Shown: positions 1 through 5,747 of the stretch, one piece after another | How positions within the stretch are numbered: position 1 is the stretch's first letter | Layout: the number at the start of each line of letters is the position of its first letter | DNA from: Phycisphaerales bacterium | Lineage (GTDB): Bacteria > Planctomycetota > Phycisphaerae > Tepidisphaerales > Tepidisphaeraceae | Assembly (NCBI GenBank): GCA_028288875.1 | Contig: JAQGHK010000448.1 | Span: forward strand, 1 to 7,302 | Direction of reading: 5' to 3' | DNA length: 7,302 bases | Program-made: the position numbers and the translations under genes | Notes under the pieces: generated by a model | Told to the model about the DNA's origin: nothing | The model's database searches: none | What the model saw: only the letters and a program-made list of their open reading frames with translations

Positions 1-52
1 ATTAAGAACGACGATTGATCTCCGTTTAGCCAGGAAGCCGGTTTCCCAACTA

Positions 53-87
53 AGAGCCGCGGGCACGATGCCCGCGGCTCTCTTTTT
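53..87 (+). terminator. Rho-independent terminator of an upstream transcript
   Basis: A perfect 12-bp GC-rich stem (53-64 pairing with 70-81) closes a 5-base loop and is followed at 83-87 by five T residues on the plus strand, the classical layout of an intrinsic terminator. It must end a plus-strand transcript entering from the left. In bases 1-52 stops occur at 3-5 and 16-18, so at most a few codons of that gene could lie in the window and its identity is unknown. The minus strand has no T run after the stem, so it should act in one direction only. Confidence 0.85.
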
Positions 88-146
88 GTGCGCGAAGGCT
101 TTGGCGCGATGCCGGTTTATCCTCTGCGCGGAGCTGAACGTCGCAT

Positions 147-176
147 TTGAACGGCGTGCGCCCGACCTGGCATTAT
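147..176 (+). promoter_or_regulatory. possible sigma-70-type promoter for the DUF1223 gene
   Basis: The leader between the terminator and the first gene holds a TTGAAC box (147-152) and a CATTAT box (171-176) separated by 18 bases. Each matches four of six positions of the housekeeping consensus. It is the best pair I could see by eye, but matches this weak arise by chance and planctomycete promoters are poorly defined. The AT-rich stretch at 171-200 stands out from the GC-rich surroundings, which gives mild support. Nothing else is recognisable in 88-242. Confidence 0.25.
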
Positions 177-242
177 TTCATCTTGTTCAACTTATTCAGG
201 GAATAGCCCGGTCGGCCGATTGGTTACGCCTTGGTACATTTG

Positions 243-247
243 AAAGG
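243..247 (+). promoter_or_regulatory. ribosome binding site deciding the DUF1223 start
   Basis: AAAGG lies 7 bases before the ATG at 255, an ideal Shine-Dalgarno spacing. It favours this ATG over an in-frame TTG at 231, which has no such site, and it gives a compact signal peptide. Confidence 0.6.
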
Positions 248-254
248 CACGAAG

Positions 255-1019
255 ATGTTGATCGTCACACGATGCTCCGGTTGGGTCATGGGGATTGGTC
301 TGGCGATCGGTTGCATGCTTGCCGCCACGGCGCATGCCAGCGAGCCGGCGGCGCCGGGCGTGGCGGTCGTCGAACTGTTCACGTCCGAAGGATGCTCAAG
401 CTGCCCGCCGGCCGATGCGGCACTGGCTGAGTTGATTCGCGAAAACCGCGGCGGCCATGTGTATGCCTTGGCGTTTCATGTCGATTACTGGGATGACCTG
501 GGCTGGCCCGACCCGTTCGCCCAGGCGGCGTTCACGGCCCGGCAAGGCGAATACCGCCGGGCGTTCAATCTTCAGAGCCTTTACACGCCGCAGGCCATCA
601 TTAACGGAAAAGCGGAACTGCTGGGTTCGGATCGTGCTGCGATCCGTCGTGAGGTGGCCGCGGTGCTCAAGACGCCGGCGGTCGGCAGCCTGCAGCCTAC
701 GGCATCGCTGGACGGCAAAACCATCAAGGTGAACGTAGCGGCCACGGGACTGCCTGCCGAGACGCTCGTTCGCGTCGCACTCGTGCAGTCCGGGCTATCG
801 GTCGACGTCCGCCGCGGGGAGAACGGAGGAAAGACGCTTACACACGACGGCGTCGTCCGCGTGTTCACGTCGGCCACGCTTTCGAAGGATTTGAAGGCGA
901 CGGCAACACTCACAGCGCCGTCCGGCGGCTGGCCGAAGAATTCATCAATTGTTGTGTTCGCACAGCAGCCCGGCGATCTGCACGTTCTGGCGGCCACGGA
1001 GATCGCGCTGCCGCGATAA
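255..1019 (+). CDS. secreted DUF1223 family protein with CxxC motif
   Basis: A 254-residue protein recognised as DUF1223, a family of exported proteins of about 240 residues with a thioredoxin-like fold and no settled biochemical function. Seen: an N-terminal hydrophobic stretch (about residues 10-25) ending in AHA, consistent with signal peptidase I cleavage after Ala28. Directly after it comes the hallmark block VVELFTSEGCSSCPPAD (38-54), with the Cys pair at 47 and 50. The second hallmark, HVDYWDDLGWPDPF, and a YTPQ segment follow in the middle. The C-terminal third is predicted beta-rich and may be a separate small domain. ATG at 255 is chosen for its AAAGG site. An ECF sigma gene starts about 100 bases downstream on the same strand, so the protein may belong to that regulon or be transcribed alone. 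A periplasmic thiol or disulfide role is inferred from the CxxC and fold only. Cys20 after LAIG is a poor lipobox, so lipidation is unlikely. Confidence 0.9.
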   Translation: MLIVTRCSGWVMGIGLAIGCMLAATAHASEPAAPGVAVVELFTSEGCSSCPPADAALAELIRENRGGHVYALAFHVDYWDDLGWPDPFAQAAFTARQGEYRRAFNLQSLYTPQAIINGKAELLGSDRAAIRREVAAVLKTPAVGSLQPTASLDGKTIKVNVAATGLPAETLVRVALVQSGLSVDVRRGENGGKTLTHDGVVRVFTSATLSKDLKATATLTAPSGGWPKNSSIVVFAQQPGDLHVLAATEIALPR

Positions 1020-1021
1020 AG

Positions 1022-1048
1022 CGCGCCAGCGGCCCCGCGCTGGTCGCG
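1022..1048 (+). other. stem-loop just after the DUF1223 stop
   Basis: Three bases after the stop codon, CCAGCG (1026-1031) pairs with CGCTGG (1038-1043) over a 6-base loop. If T1044 is bulged, CGCG at 1022-1025 extends the helix with CGCG at 1045-1048, for ten pairs in total. There is no T tract behind it. It could be a weak or Rho-assisted terminator, or a 3' stabilising hairpin that partly separates the DUF1223 gene from the sigma gene. In such GC-rich sequence a chance hairpin cannot be excluded. Confidence 0.35.
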
Positions 1049-1072
1049 TAATCGTGCGAGTGCCTTATGATG

Positions 1073-1096
1073 ACCTGTCGTTCAGAATCGACAGGT
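1073..1096. promoter_or_regulatory. 8-bp perfect inverted repeat upstream of the ECF sigma gene
   Basis: ACCTGTCG (1073-1080) and CGACAGGT (1089-1096) form a perfect inverted repeat around an 8-base centre, 19 bases before the preferred TTG start. The arm-to-arm distance is 16 bases, between one and two helical turns, so it could be a dimeric operator. It could equally be an RNA hairpin in the 5' leader. The alternative GTG start at 1095 would lie inside the right arm, one reason to prefer the later start. Confidence 0.35.
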
Positions 1097-1103
1097 GCCG
1101 GCC

Positions 1104-1109
1104 AAAGGG
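1104..1109 (+). promoter_or_regulatory. ribosome binding site deciding the ECF sigma start
   Basis: AAAGGG ends 6 bases before the TTG at 1116. No comparable purine-rich site precedes the in-frame GTG at 1095. Confidence 0.5.
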
Positions 1110-1115
1110 TCGTGT

Positions 1116-1688
1116 TTGGAAGACGCGGTATTCCGAAAGCTGATCGTCGCCGAGATCGACGCCGTGTACCGGCTCGCCTGCCACCTGACGCATAGCCGTC
1201 AGCAGGCCGACGATCTGGTGCAGGAGACGTACCTGCGCGCACTTCGCTCGGCCGGCACGTTCACGCTCGCGGAGCACGGCGTTCGGCCGTGGCTGTTCAA
1301 GATCCTGCACAACGTCATCTTCAGCCGCGGCGCCCGACAGAAGCGTGAGCGCGAGGTCATGGAGGATCTGCGGCAGGATATGCCGCCGCCGGAGACGTCC
1401 GCCCCGCTCGTGCAACAACATCTGATTGACTGGGACAACGTGGACGAGCGTTTGAAGGCTGCAGTCAATGAACTGCCGGCCGCCTATCGGGTGGCGTTCC
1501 TGCTGTCGTCCGTGGAGGGATTGAAATACCGGGAGATTGCGGATGTCACTGAAGTACCAGTCGGCACCGTCATGAGTCGACTCTCGCGGGCGCGGACCGC
1601 GCTCGTAACGAGCCTTGCCGGTCTCGCCGCCGAGCAACGTCTCATGCGAGCCCGTACGCCGGCGAAAACGGAGACGCGAGAGACGTAG
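1116..1688 (+). CDS. ECF-family RNA polymerase sigma factor
   Basis: A 190-residue sigma-70 family factor of the extracytoplasmic function type. It should bind core RNA polymerase and direct it to a small stress regulon. Seen: sigma region 2 at about residues 5-75, including the core-binding helix QADDLVQETYLRAL (30-43) and the region 2.3-2.4 segment RPWLFKILHNV. A variable linker follows, then region 4 at about 120-163 with the helix-turn-helix YREIADVTEVPVGTVMSRLSRAR (138-160). Regions 1 and 3 are absent, as expected for ECF factors. The TTG start at 1116 is preferred because of AAAGGG six bases upstream. GTG at 1095 would add seven residues but has no ribosome site and sits inside an inverted repeat. 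The next gene, 14 bases downstream, encodes an anti-sigma-like membrane protein, the usual pairing. ECF genes often autoregulate; the inverted repeat ahead of the gene is a candidate control site. Confidence 0.9.
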   Translation: MEDAVFRKLIVAEIDAVYRLACHLTHSRQQADDLVQETYLRALRSAGTFTLAEHGVRPWLFKILHNVIFSRGARQKREREVMEDLRQDMPPPETSAPLVQQHLIDWDNVDERLKAAVNELPAAYRVAFLLSSVEGLKYREIADVTEVPVGTVMSRLSRARTALVTSLAGLAAEQRLMRARTPAKTETRET

Positions 1689-1702
1689 CGAATTGTGAGT
1701 TT

Positions 1703-2566
1703 ATGCTGGACCCGTTGAACGAGACCAATCTCCGCGATCACTTGGCCGCCTTTGCCGACGGCGAGCTCGACGCCGCGCAGGCCGCCGCCGTCTGGGCATA
1801 TCTCGCCGACGAGGCCAAGGGCCCTGCAGCAATCCGATGGCTCGCCGATCACCAGCAGGTGAACCTCGTCGCGCGACGTGTGTTGAACGTCCCTGCTCCG
1901 GCCGAGGTCCGCGATCGTATTTCCGCGATGATCGCAAGCGAGCCGTCATCGGCACCGCCTTCAAGCCTATCGATCACCGGAAATCACTGGCCGCGCCGCA
2001 TCGGCTACGCGCTGGCGATGGCGGCCGCCATGGCGATCGCAGTCACGGTGAGCAATTCGTTCCTCCGACAAGCGCCAGTGGCGAATGTGTTGCCGCCCGA
2101 GCTCGTCACAATGATCAGCCGGGTGCACGGCGAATGCTCGCGCCTGCCGGAGCATCTTCACGACGCTCACTTTGATGAAACCGACCCGCAACTGGCCAAG
2201 CTGACCCAGAGCGATCTCGGCGGTAATGGTGCGCCCGATCTCACTTCGGCCGGCTTCCGCTTCATTGGCGCCGGCCCGTGCCCGGCATCCAAAATCCACA
2301 CGGTCCACCTGCTCTACCGCTCCACCCGGCCACAGGCTTTGGCAGCGGTCAGCATGTTCGTACAGGCCGACACCGGCCAGTTCCCTGCGCTCAAACCTGG
2401 CCATGTGTATCGCGTGTCGTCGCCGACCTCACCTTATCCGACGCTCGCCTGGCGATCCGGGAAAGTCATCTACTTTCTACTCGCCGATGACGACCGCACC
2501 GAATCAAGCGTACTGCAAACGGTCCACCCCACGCCGGCCGTCGATATCGTCACCGTTGCTGACTAG
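1703..2566 (+). CDS. putative membrane-anchored anti-sigma factor, no zinc motif
   Basis: A 287-residue protein that probably holds the preceding ECF sigma factor inactive at the membrane. Seen: a cytosolic N-terminal segment (1-98) with LRDHLAAFADGELDAAQAAAV (10-30), typical of helix one of anti-sigma domains. One transmembrane helix follows (about 100-121, just after a PRR stretch that favours an inside N-terminus), then a 165-residue outer domain. The outer part contains APDLTSAGFRFIGAG and LLYRSTRPQALAAVSMFV, resembling the C-terminal domain of RsiW/ChrR-type transmembrane regulators (COG5662-like). The N-terminal domain has no cysteine, so the usual HxxxCxxC zinc site is missing. The outer domain carries H142, C145, H151, H153, H156 and C193, a possible metal or disulfide site. 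The ATG at 1703 has only a weak ribosome site (GAG), suggesting coupling to the sigma gene 14 bases upstream. Anti-sigma function rests on context and partial motif resemblance. Confidence 0.75.
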   Translation: MLDPLNETNLRDHLAAFADGELDAAQAAAVWAYLADEAKGPAAIRWLADHQQVNLVARRVLNVPAPAEVRDRISAMIASEPSSAPPSSLSITGNHWPRRIGYALAMAAAMAIAVTVSNSFLRQAPVANVLPPELVTMISRVHGECSRLPEHLHDAHFDETDPQLAKLTQSDLGGNGAPDLTSAGFRFIGAGPCPASKIHTVHLLYRSTRPQALAAVSMFVQADTGQFPALKPGHVYRVSSPTSPYPTLAWRSGKVIYFLLADDDRTESSVLQTVHPTPAVDIVTVAD

Positions 2567-2591
2567 TCGATCGCCTGATGGCGCATGAGAT

Positions 2592-2626
2592 AAAAGAAGG
2601 GAGGCAGCCCAATGCTGCCTCCCTTC
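2592..2626 (-). terminator. terminator between convergent genes
   Basis: A perfect 13-bp stem (2596-2608 with 2614-2626) with a CCAAT loop lies between two converging genes. On the minus strand the stem is followed by TTTTA, so it fits best as the intrinsic terminator of the lactonase-family gene. On the plus strand only two T residues lie at the stem end, so termination of the sigma/anti-sigma transcript there is possible but weaker. Confidence 0.75.
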
Positions 2627-2651
2627 CGTGTCATGCCGATTTGGTTGCGCC

Positions 2652-4034
2652 TCAGGCGGTCGTGCCGTCATCGAGCAGATCGATCGTCTTGTTGCGTGCG
2701 AACACGCTGGAGGTCGGGCTCGCACCGACTTTGAATTTTGACGCGTAACCATCGTAATATCCGTCCGGACTCACAACGGCCAAGCCGAACACGTGGGCCG
2801 TCGCCGGCACGAGCGATTCGGAGAAGAACTGCGGGCCCTTTGGTTCTGACAACAGGCCGTCAGTGCCGATGTGCAGCGTGTGAAGCTGGTTGCCCTGCTG
2901 GAATTTGTCGTCAGTTGTGTGACTCACGACCCAGAGGTATTTCCCGGTCGGATCGGTCGACAGCTGGAAATCCTGACTGGTCGGGCCGGTGGAGGTCGTG
3001 TCCCCTGGACGGACGGACGGCCCTTTGACGGTGAATTCCTGCACGAACTTCGGCTTGAACGGGTCGGCCAGCGAATACACGCTCAACTGGCCGGAGCCCG
3101 AATCCGTGGCGTATAAAAATTTCCCGTTGGGGCTGATCGTCAGCCAGCAAGAAGCTTTGCCAGGCGATTTCGCGGTGCCGATGTAAGTCGCCTTGCCGTT
3201 GGCGTCGTAGTGGAAACTTGCAACGCCGCCGAAAGGGGCGGTGCCGCTGTAGATGACATGGTGCTTCGGATCTTCTACCAGGCCGAGCACCAGCGGCGGA
3301 TTCTTCGGCAAGCGGGCCTCACCGTTCTTCACGGCCTTGAGCGTGCCGTCGCCATTGATCGAGTACGGCTGCAGCGTATTGGCCAGCGATACGCTCAGAT
3401 TGGACGGCGTGGCGAAGTTATCCACGAATGCGAACCGGCCGTCGGCGGAGGTCAGTACTTGGGCCGTTGAAAGATTCAGCGGCAACGTGACGGTCGATTT
3501 CGGGATCGCATAAAGCCGCCCGCTCTCGCCGACGTTGAATGCCGTGACGTTCGGCGCAACTGTACCGGGCTTTCCTTCGGCACTGTTGCCGCGGTTAACC
3601 ACATAAAGGTGATCGTTACTGAACGAAAGGCTGATCGGTTGTACCCCGCCCGAACCAAAAGGCGCATTGCTGACGAGCTTCAGCGTGCCATCCGAATGGA
3701 TGGTGAACGCTGAGATCGAGTTGCTCCCCTGGTTCACTGCAAACAGGTAACGGCCGTCCGGGCTGGCAATGACTTCCTTGTCCGAGTCATCCGGGCCGAG
3801 CGCGGGGCCGGCGTTGCGATAGCCGGTGCCGCCGGTCAGAAAGTGACCGTTTGGCAAGGCCGTCAGCGCGCCGGTGCTTGTGTTTTCTTTATAGGCCAGA
3901 ATCGCATTCTGACCCGCCTCGGGATTGTTCGACTCGATATAAACAAACGTCCCTGCGGCCGGCCCCGTGCCGGACATGAGGGACCGTTGTTCCAACGATT
4001 CAAGGTGCGACGATCCGGTGTTCTTCTGATGCAT
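2652..4034 (-). CDS. beta-propeller lactonase-family protein with LEPR-XLL-like N-terminus
   Basis: A 460-residue protein of the seven-bladed 6-phosphogluconolactonase-like (YVTN/PF10282) type. Seen: repeated blade motifs such as SPDGRYLFAVN (91-101), SADGRFAFVDN, SPNGKFLYATDSGSGQLSVYSL (301-322) and DPTGKYLWVVS (361-371), each followed by an xSxSxY/F strand and a DGTL turn. Near the N-terminus HLESLEQRSLMSG (10-22) matches the LEPR-XLL pattern known from exported planctomycete proteins, so a surface or periplasmic location is likely even without a classical signal peptide. The ATG at 4034 has GGAG seven bases upstream. An in-frame ATG at 4055 with GGAAG is a fair alternative, adding seven residues (MLFWRRV). 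Lactone hydrolysis is not shown: many exported propellers of this type have no known substrate. It is transcribed alone, divergent from the second sigma gene. Confidence 0.85.
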   Translation of the reverse strand: MHQKNTGSSHLESLEQRSLMSGTGPAAGTFVYIESNNPEAGQNAILAYKENTSTGALTALPNGHFLTGGTGYRNAGPALGPDDSDKEVIASPDGRYLFAVNQGSNSISAFTIHSDGTLKLVSNAPFGSGGVQPISLSFSNDHLYVVNRGNSAEGKPGTVAPNVTAFNVGESGRLYAIPKSTVTLPLNLSTAQVLTSADGRFAFVDNFATPSNLSVSLANTLQPYSINGDGTLKAVKNGEARLPKNPPLVLGLVEDPKHHVIYSGTAPFGGVASFHYDANGKATYIGTAKSPGKASCWLTISPNGKFLYATDSGSGQLSVYSLADPFKPKFVQEFTVKGPSVRPGDTTSTGPTSQDFQLSTDPTGKYLWVVSHTTDDKFQQGNQLHTLHIGTDGLLSEPKGPQFFSESLVPATAHVFGLAVVSPDGYYDGYASKFKVGASPTSSVFARNKTIDLLDDGTTA

Positions 4035-4190
4035 GACACGTCTCCAAAACAGCATTGCGATAGTCTTCCGCTCGGGCACATTGCCCCACGGACGCACCGT
4101 TAGTCGCCAACTCGCAGAAAGCCTGACAGGAATAATTTCGGCGATGCGGGAATAGTGCGCCCGCCACATCGGTTATGCGGTTGGCATCTG
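4035..4190. promoter_or_regulatory. divergent intergenic region with promoters for both sides
   Basis: These 156 bases separate the minus-strand lactonase-family gene from the plus-strand second sigma gene, so both promoters should lie here. The AT-rich patch near 4131-4138 is the most likely core region for the plus-strand promoter, but I could not assign convincing -35 and -10 boxes on either strand. A short palindrome, CCTGACAGG (4122-4130), is present and shares CAGG with the inverted repeat upstream of the first sigma gene. That match is too short to be meaningful by itself. Confidence 0.4.
4042..4045 (-). promoter_or_regulatory. ribosome binding site for the lactonase-family gene
   Basis: On the minus strand GGAG lies 7 bases before the ATG at 4034, supporting that codon. 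The upstream ATG at 4055 has a similar GGAAG about 9 bases away, so the choice is not final. Confidence 0.5.
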
Positions 4191-4796
4191 ATGACGACCG
4201 CTACGCTGACATCGCCGCCGCCTCGTTCGCACCTCTCGCTGGCATGGCTCGATAGTTATGGCGATGACCTGTATGCCTACGCGATCCGACGCGTTCGCCG
4301 ACCTGAAACGGCAGAAGATCTGGTGCAAGAAACGCTGCTCGCGGCCGTCGAAGGGTGTGAGACGTTCGCGAATCAATCCAGCGTTCGCACTTGGTTGATT
4401 GGAATCCTGCGGCACAAAATCGCCGACCACTTCCGCGACCGATATCGCCACGAACCCGACAATGCTGGCCAAATGGAAGAAGACGCGCTGTTCGACCGTC
4501 GCGGCCGCTGGAAGGTTGCCGTCCAGAAATGGGGCGGCGATCCGCAGTGCCTGGCCGAATTGACCGAACTGCGATCCGTGCTGGACGCCTGCGTCTCCAA
4601 ACTGCCTCCAAGGATGGCCTATCTGATTGCGACGCGCGCGACCCAGGAAGCGACGACCAGCGATCTCTGTGACGAGTTGGCCATCAGTCAGGACAACGCC
4701 TGGATGCTCCTCCACCGTGCGCGCCTGCGTCTGCGGCACTGTCTGACGACGAACTGGTTCACGGAGAAGCTCGGAAAGGGGACGCGGGTCGCATGA
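4191..4796 (+). CDS. ECF-family RNA polymerase sigma factor, Sig70_famx1-like
   Basis: A 201-residue ECF sigma factor, different from the one at 1116. Seen: region 2 at about residues 18-85 with AEDLVQETLLAAVEG (41-55) and RTWLIGILRHKIADHFRD (66-83). A long linker follows with FDRRGRWKVAVQKWG (101-115), then region 4 at about 128-186 with the recognition helix in ISQDNAWMLLHRARLRLRHCL (165-185) and the family ending NWF. The RGRW linker and the NAWMLLHRARLRLR..L..NWF ending recall the TIGR02943 (Sig70_famx1) subgroup; this is from memory and was not searched. ATG at 4191 is chosen because the sequence from there fits family length. An in-frame GTG at 4155 would add twelve residues (Arg/His-rich, unlike the family), and neither has a strong ribosome site. 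The stop overlaps the next start as ATGA, indicating translational coupling with the zinc-finger anti-sigma candidate. Confidence 0.9.
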   Translation: MTTATLTSPPPRSHLSLAWLDSYGDDLYAYAIRRVRRPETAEDLVQETLLAAVEGCETFANQSSVRTWLIGILRHKIADHFRDRYRHEPDNAGQMEEDALFDRRGRWKVAVQKWGGDPQCLAELTELRSVLDACVSKLPPRMAYLIATRATQEATTSDLCDELAISQDNAWMLLHRARLRLRHCLTTNWFTEKLGKGTRVA

Positions 4797-5056
4797 CGCG
4801 AAACCTCCTGCAACAGCTAAGCCCGACCTGCCGGCAGGCCGCACAACTTATTTCCAGATTTGACGAGCCTCAGCCCTCGCGGAAAGAACGCTTCGGGCTG
4901 GTGATTCATCTGATGATTTGCCGGTCCTGTCGAAGATATCGCCAGCAGACTCGCACGATCGCCAGCTTGCTCCAATGCCGTCAGCCACCGCGCACTCTGA
5001 ACGCAACCTTGCCCGAGCAGGCGCGCCTTCGGATTCGACATCGCATCAGCCAATAG
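4793..5056 (+). CDS. small soluble zinc-finger anti-sigma factor (zf-HC2-like)
   Basis: An 87-residue protein that probably sequesters the sigma factor encoded just before it. Seen: C13, H39, C43 and C46 in the order C-x25-H-x3-C-x2-C, the zinc-binding anti-sigma (ZAS) signature, within TCRQAAQLISR and HLMICRSCRRYRQQ. There is no transmembrane helix, so the protein should be cytosolic. The tail is basic and ends shortly after the zinc domain. The ligand spacing equals that of RsrA from Streptomyces (C11, H37, C41, C44, from memory), whose zinc site releases SigR upon disulfide stress. The ATG overlaps the sigma stop by four bases. A peroxiredoxin-like gene follows after 17 bases. Redox sensing is inferred from the spacing and the neighbour. 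The extra Cys62 could join a disulfide or be neutral. Confidence 0.8.
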   Translation: MTRNLLQQLSPTCRQAAQLISRFDEPQPSRKERFGLVIHLMICRSCRRYRQQTRTIASLLQCRQPPRTLNATLPEQARLRIRHRISQ

Positions 5057-5062
5057 TTTTTT

Positions 5063-5068
5063 AAGGAA
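5063..5068 (+). promoter_or_regulatory. ribosome binding site of the peroxiredoxin-like gene
   Basis: AAGGAA ends 5 bases before the ATG at 5074, directly after a run of six T residues (5057-5062). It gives this gene its own efficient start within the operon. Confidence 0.55.
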
Positions 5069-5073
5069 TTTCC

Positions 5074-5640
5074 ATGATCTCACGTACCCGCCTGATCGCC
5101 TGCTTCCTGTCACTCACCATTATCGCCGCCGGCCCCGCCACTCAGCCGACACCACCGGCGGTCGGCGACAAAGCGCCCGATTTCACCCTCGACACATTGG
5201 ACGCCAAGACCGTTCGCTTGAGCGAACTGACGAAGACCGGCCCGGTCGTTCTGCTCGAGCTGCGTGGCTGGGTCGGCTACCAGTGCCCGCTCTGCACGAA
5301 ACAAGTTCATGACTTCGTCACCCAGGCCGCCGCCCTGCATAGCGCGGGTGCCCACGTCGTTCTGGTCTATCCCGGCTCGGGCGATGATCTAAAACTGCAC
5401 GCAGAGGAATTTGTGACCGGCAAAGGCCTGCCGGAGGATTTCATCTTCGTCGTCGACCCTGGTTTAAAGTTCACCAGCGATTGGGGCCTGCGTTGGAACA
5501 AGGTCAAAGAAAACAGCTACCCCGCCACCTTTGTGATCGACAAGGCCGGCATCGTACGCTTTGCAAAAATCAGCCACAGCCACGGCGACCGGGCGTTGGC
5601 CCAAGAGGTGATTAAAGCGCTTTTAGACCACAGCCGATGA
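5074..5640 (+). CDS. secreted peroxiredoxin-like (AhpC/TSA family) protein
   Basis: A 188-residue thioredoxin-fold protein. Seen: an N-terminal hydrophobic stretch (7-19) behind two arginines, followed by a Pro/Thr-rich spacer, consistent with an exported precursor. Then comes the AhpC/TSA entry VGDKAPDFTLDTLDAKTVRLSEL (30-52), the strand PVVLLELRGW and the active-site region GYQCPLCTKQ with Cys71 and Cys74. The cis-Pro region YPATFVIDKAGIVRFAKI sits near residues 149-166. The expected product would reduce peroxides or thiols outside the cytoplasm. The site differs from the typical-2-Cys PxxxTxxC signature and resembles the peroxiredoxin-like (AhpC-TSA_2) group with RGxxCPxC. A good ribosome site precedes the ATG, and the gene follows the zinc-finger anti-sigma gene by 17 bases, so it probably belongs to the same transcript and may be a target of the sigma factor. 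LIAC at 7-10 is too near the start to be a lipobox. Confidence 0.85.
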   Translation: MISRTRLIACFLSLTIIAAGPATQPTPPAVGDKAPDFTLDTLDAKTVRLSELTKTGPVVLLELRGWVGYQCPLCTKQVHDFVTQAAALHSAGAHVVLVYPGSGDDLKLHAEEFVTGKGLPEDFIFVVDPGLKFTSDWGLRWNKVKENSYPATFVIDKAGIVRFAKISHSHGDRALAQEVIKALLDHSR

Positions 5641-5747
5641 GGGAGACATGACGATAGCGATTCGATCGCGAATGGGGCGGGCGACTGCTTGGCAAACATG
5701 ATCGCCGCGTGGAGGTTGTTCTGACGACGATTGCGGCAACGCAAGCT
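5641..5747. other. short convergent intergenic gap, no clear terminator
   Basis: This 107-base gap separates the redoxin gene from the oppositely oriented glycosidase gene. It contains a small 5-bp hairpin (5731-5735 with 5740-5744) with a GCAA loop and a short palindrome near 5659-5672, but no T tract follows either on any strand. I see no gene here. Termination of both transcripts may be Rho-dependent. Confidence 0.4.

Noticed and set aside
68..430. Plus-strand open frame beginning inside the first terminator
   Set aside because: It starts in the terminator stem, has no ribosome site, overlaps the DUF1223 gene in another frame and its translation resembles no family; a GC-rich shadow.
1065..1637. 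190-codon minus-strand frame opposite the first sigma gene
   Set aside because: It is antisense to a clear ECF sigma factor and its protein has no recognisable motifs; long antisense frames are common in GC-rich genes.
4173..4844. 223-codon minus-strand frame opposite the second sigma gene
   Set aside because: Fully antisense to a recognised sigma factor and its zinc-finger partner, with no family resemblance.
5092..5103. LIAC as a lipobox in the redoxin
   Set aside because: The cysteine is at residue 10, with no hydrophobic core before it; the hydrophobic stretch continues after it, which fits an ordinary signal peptide.
5731..5744. TTGCG-GCAA-CGCAA hairpin with a GNRA-type loop as a terminator or RNA element
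   Set aside because: Only five base pairs and no T tract on either strand; likely chance.
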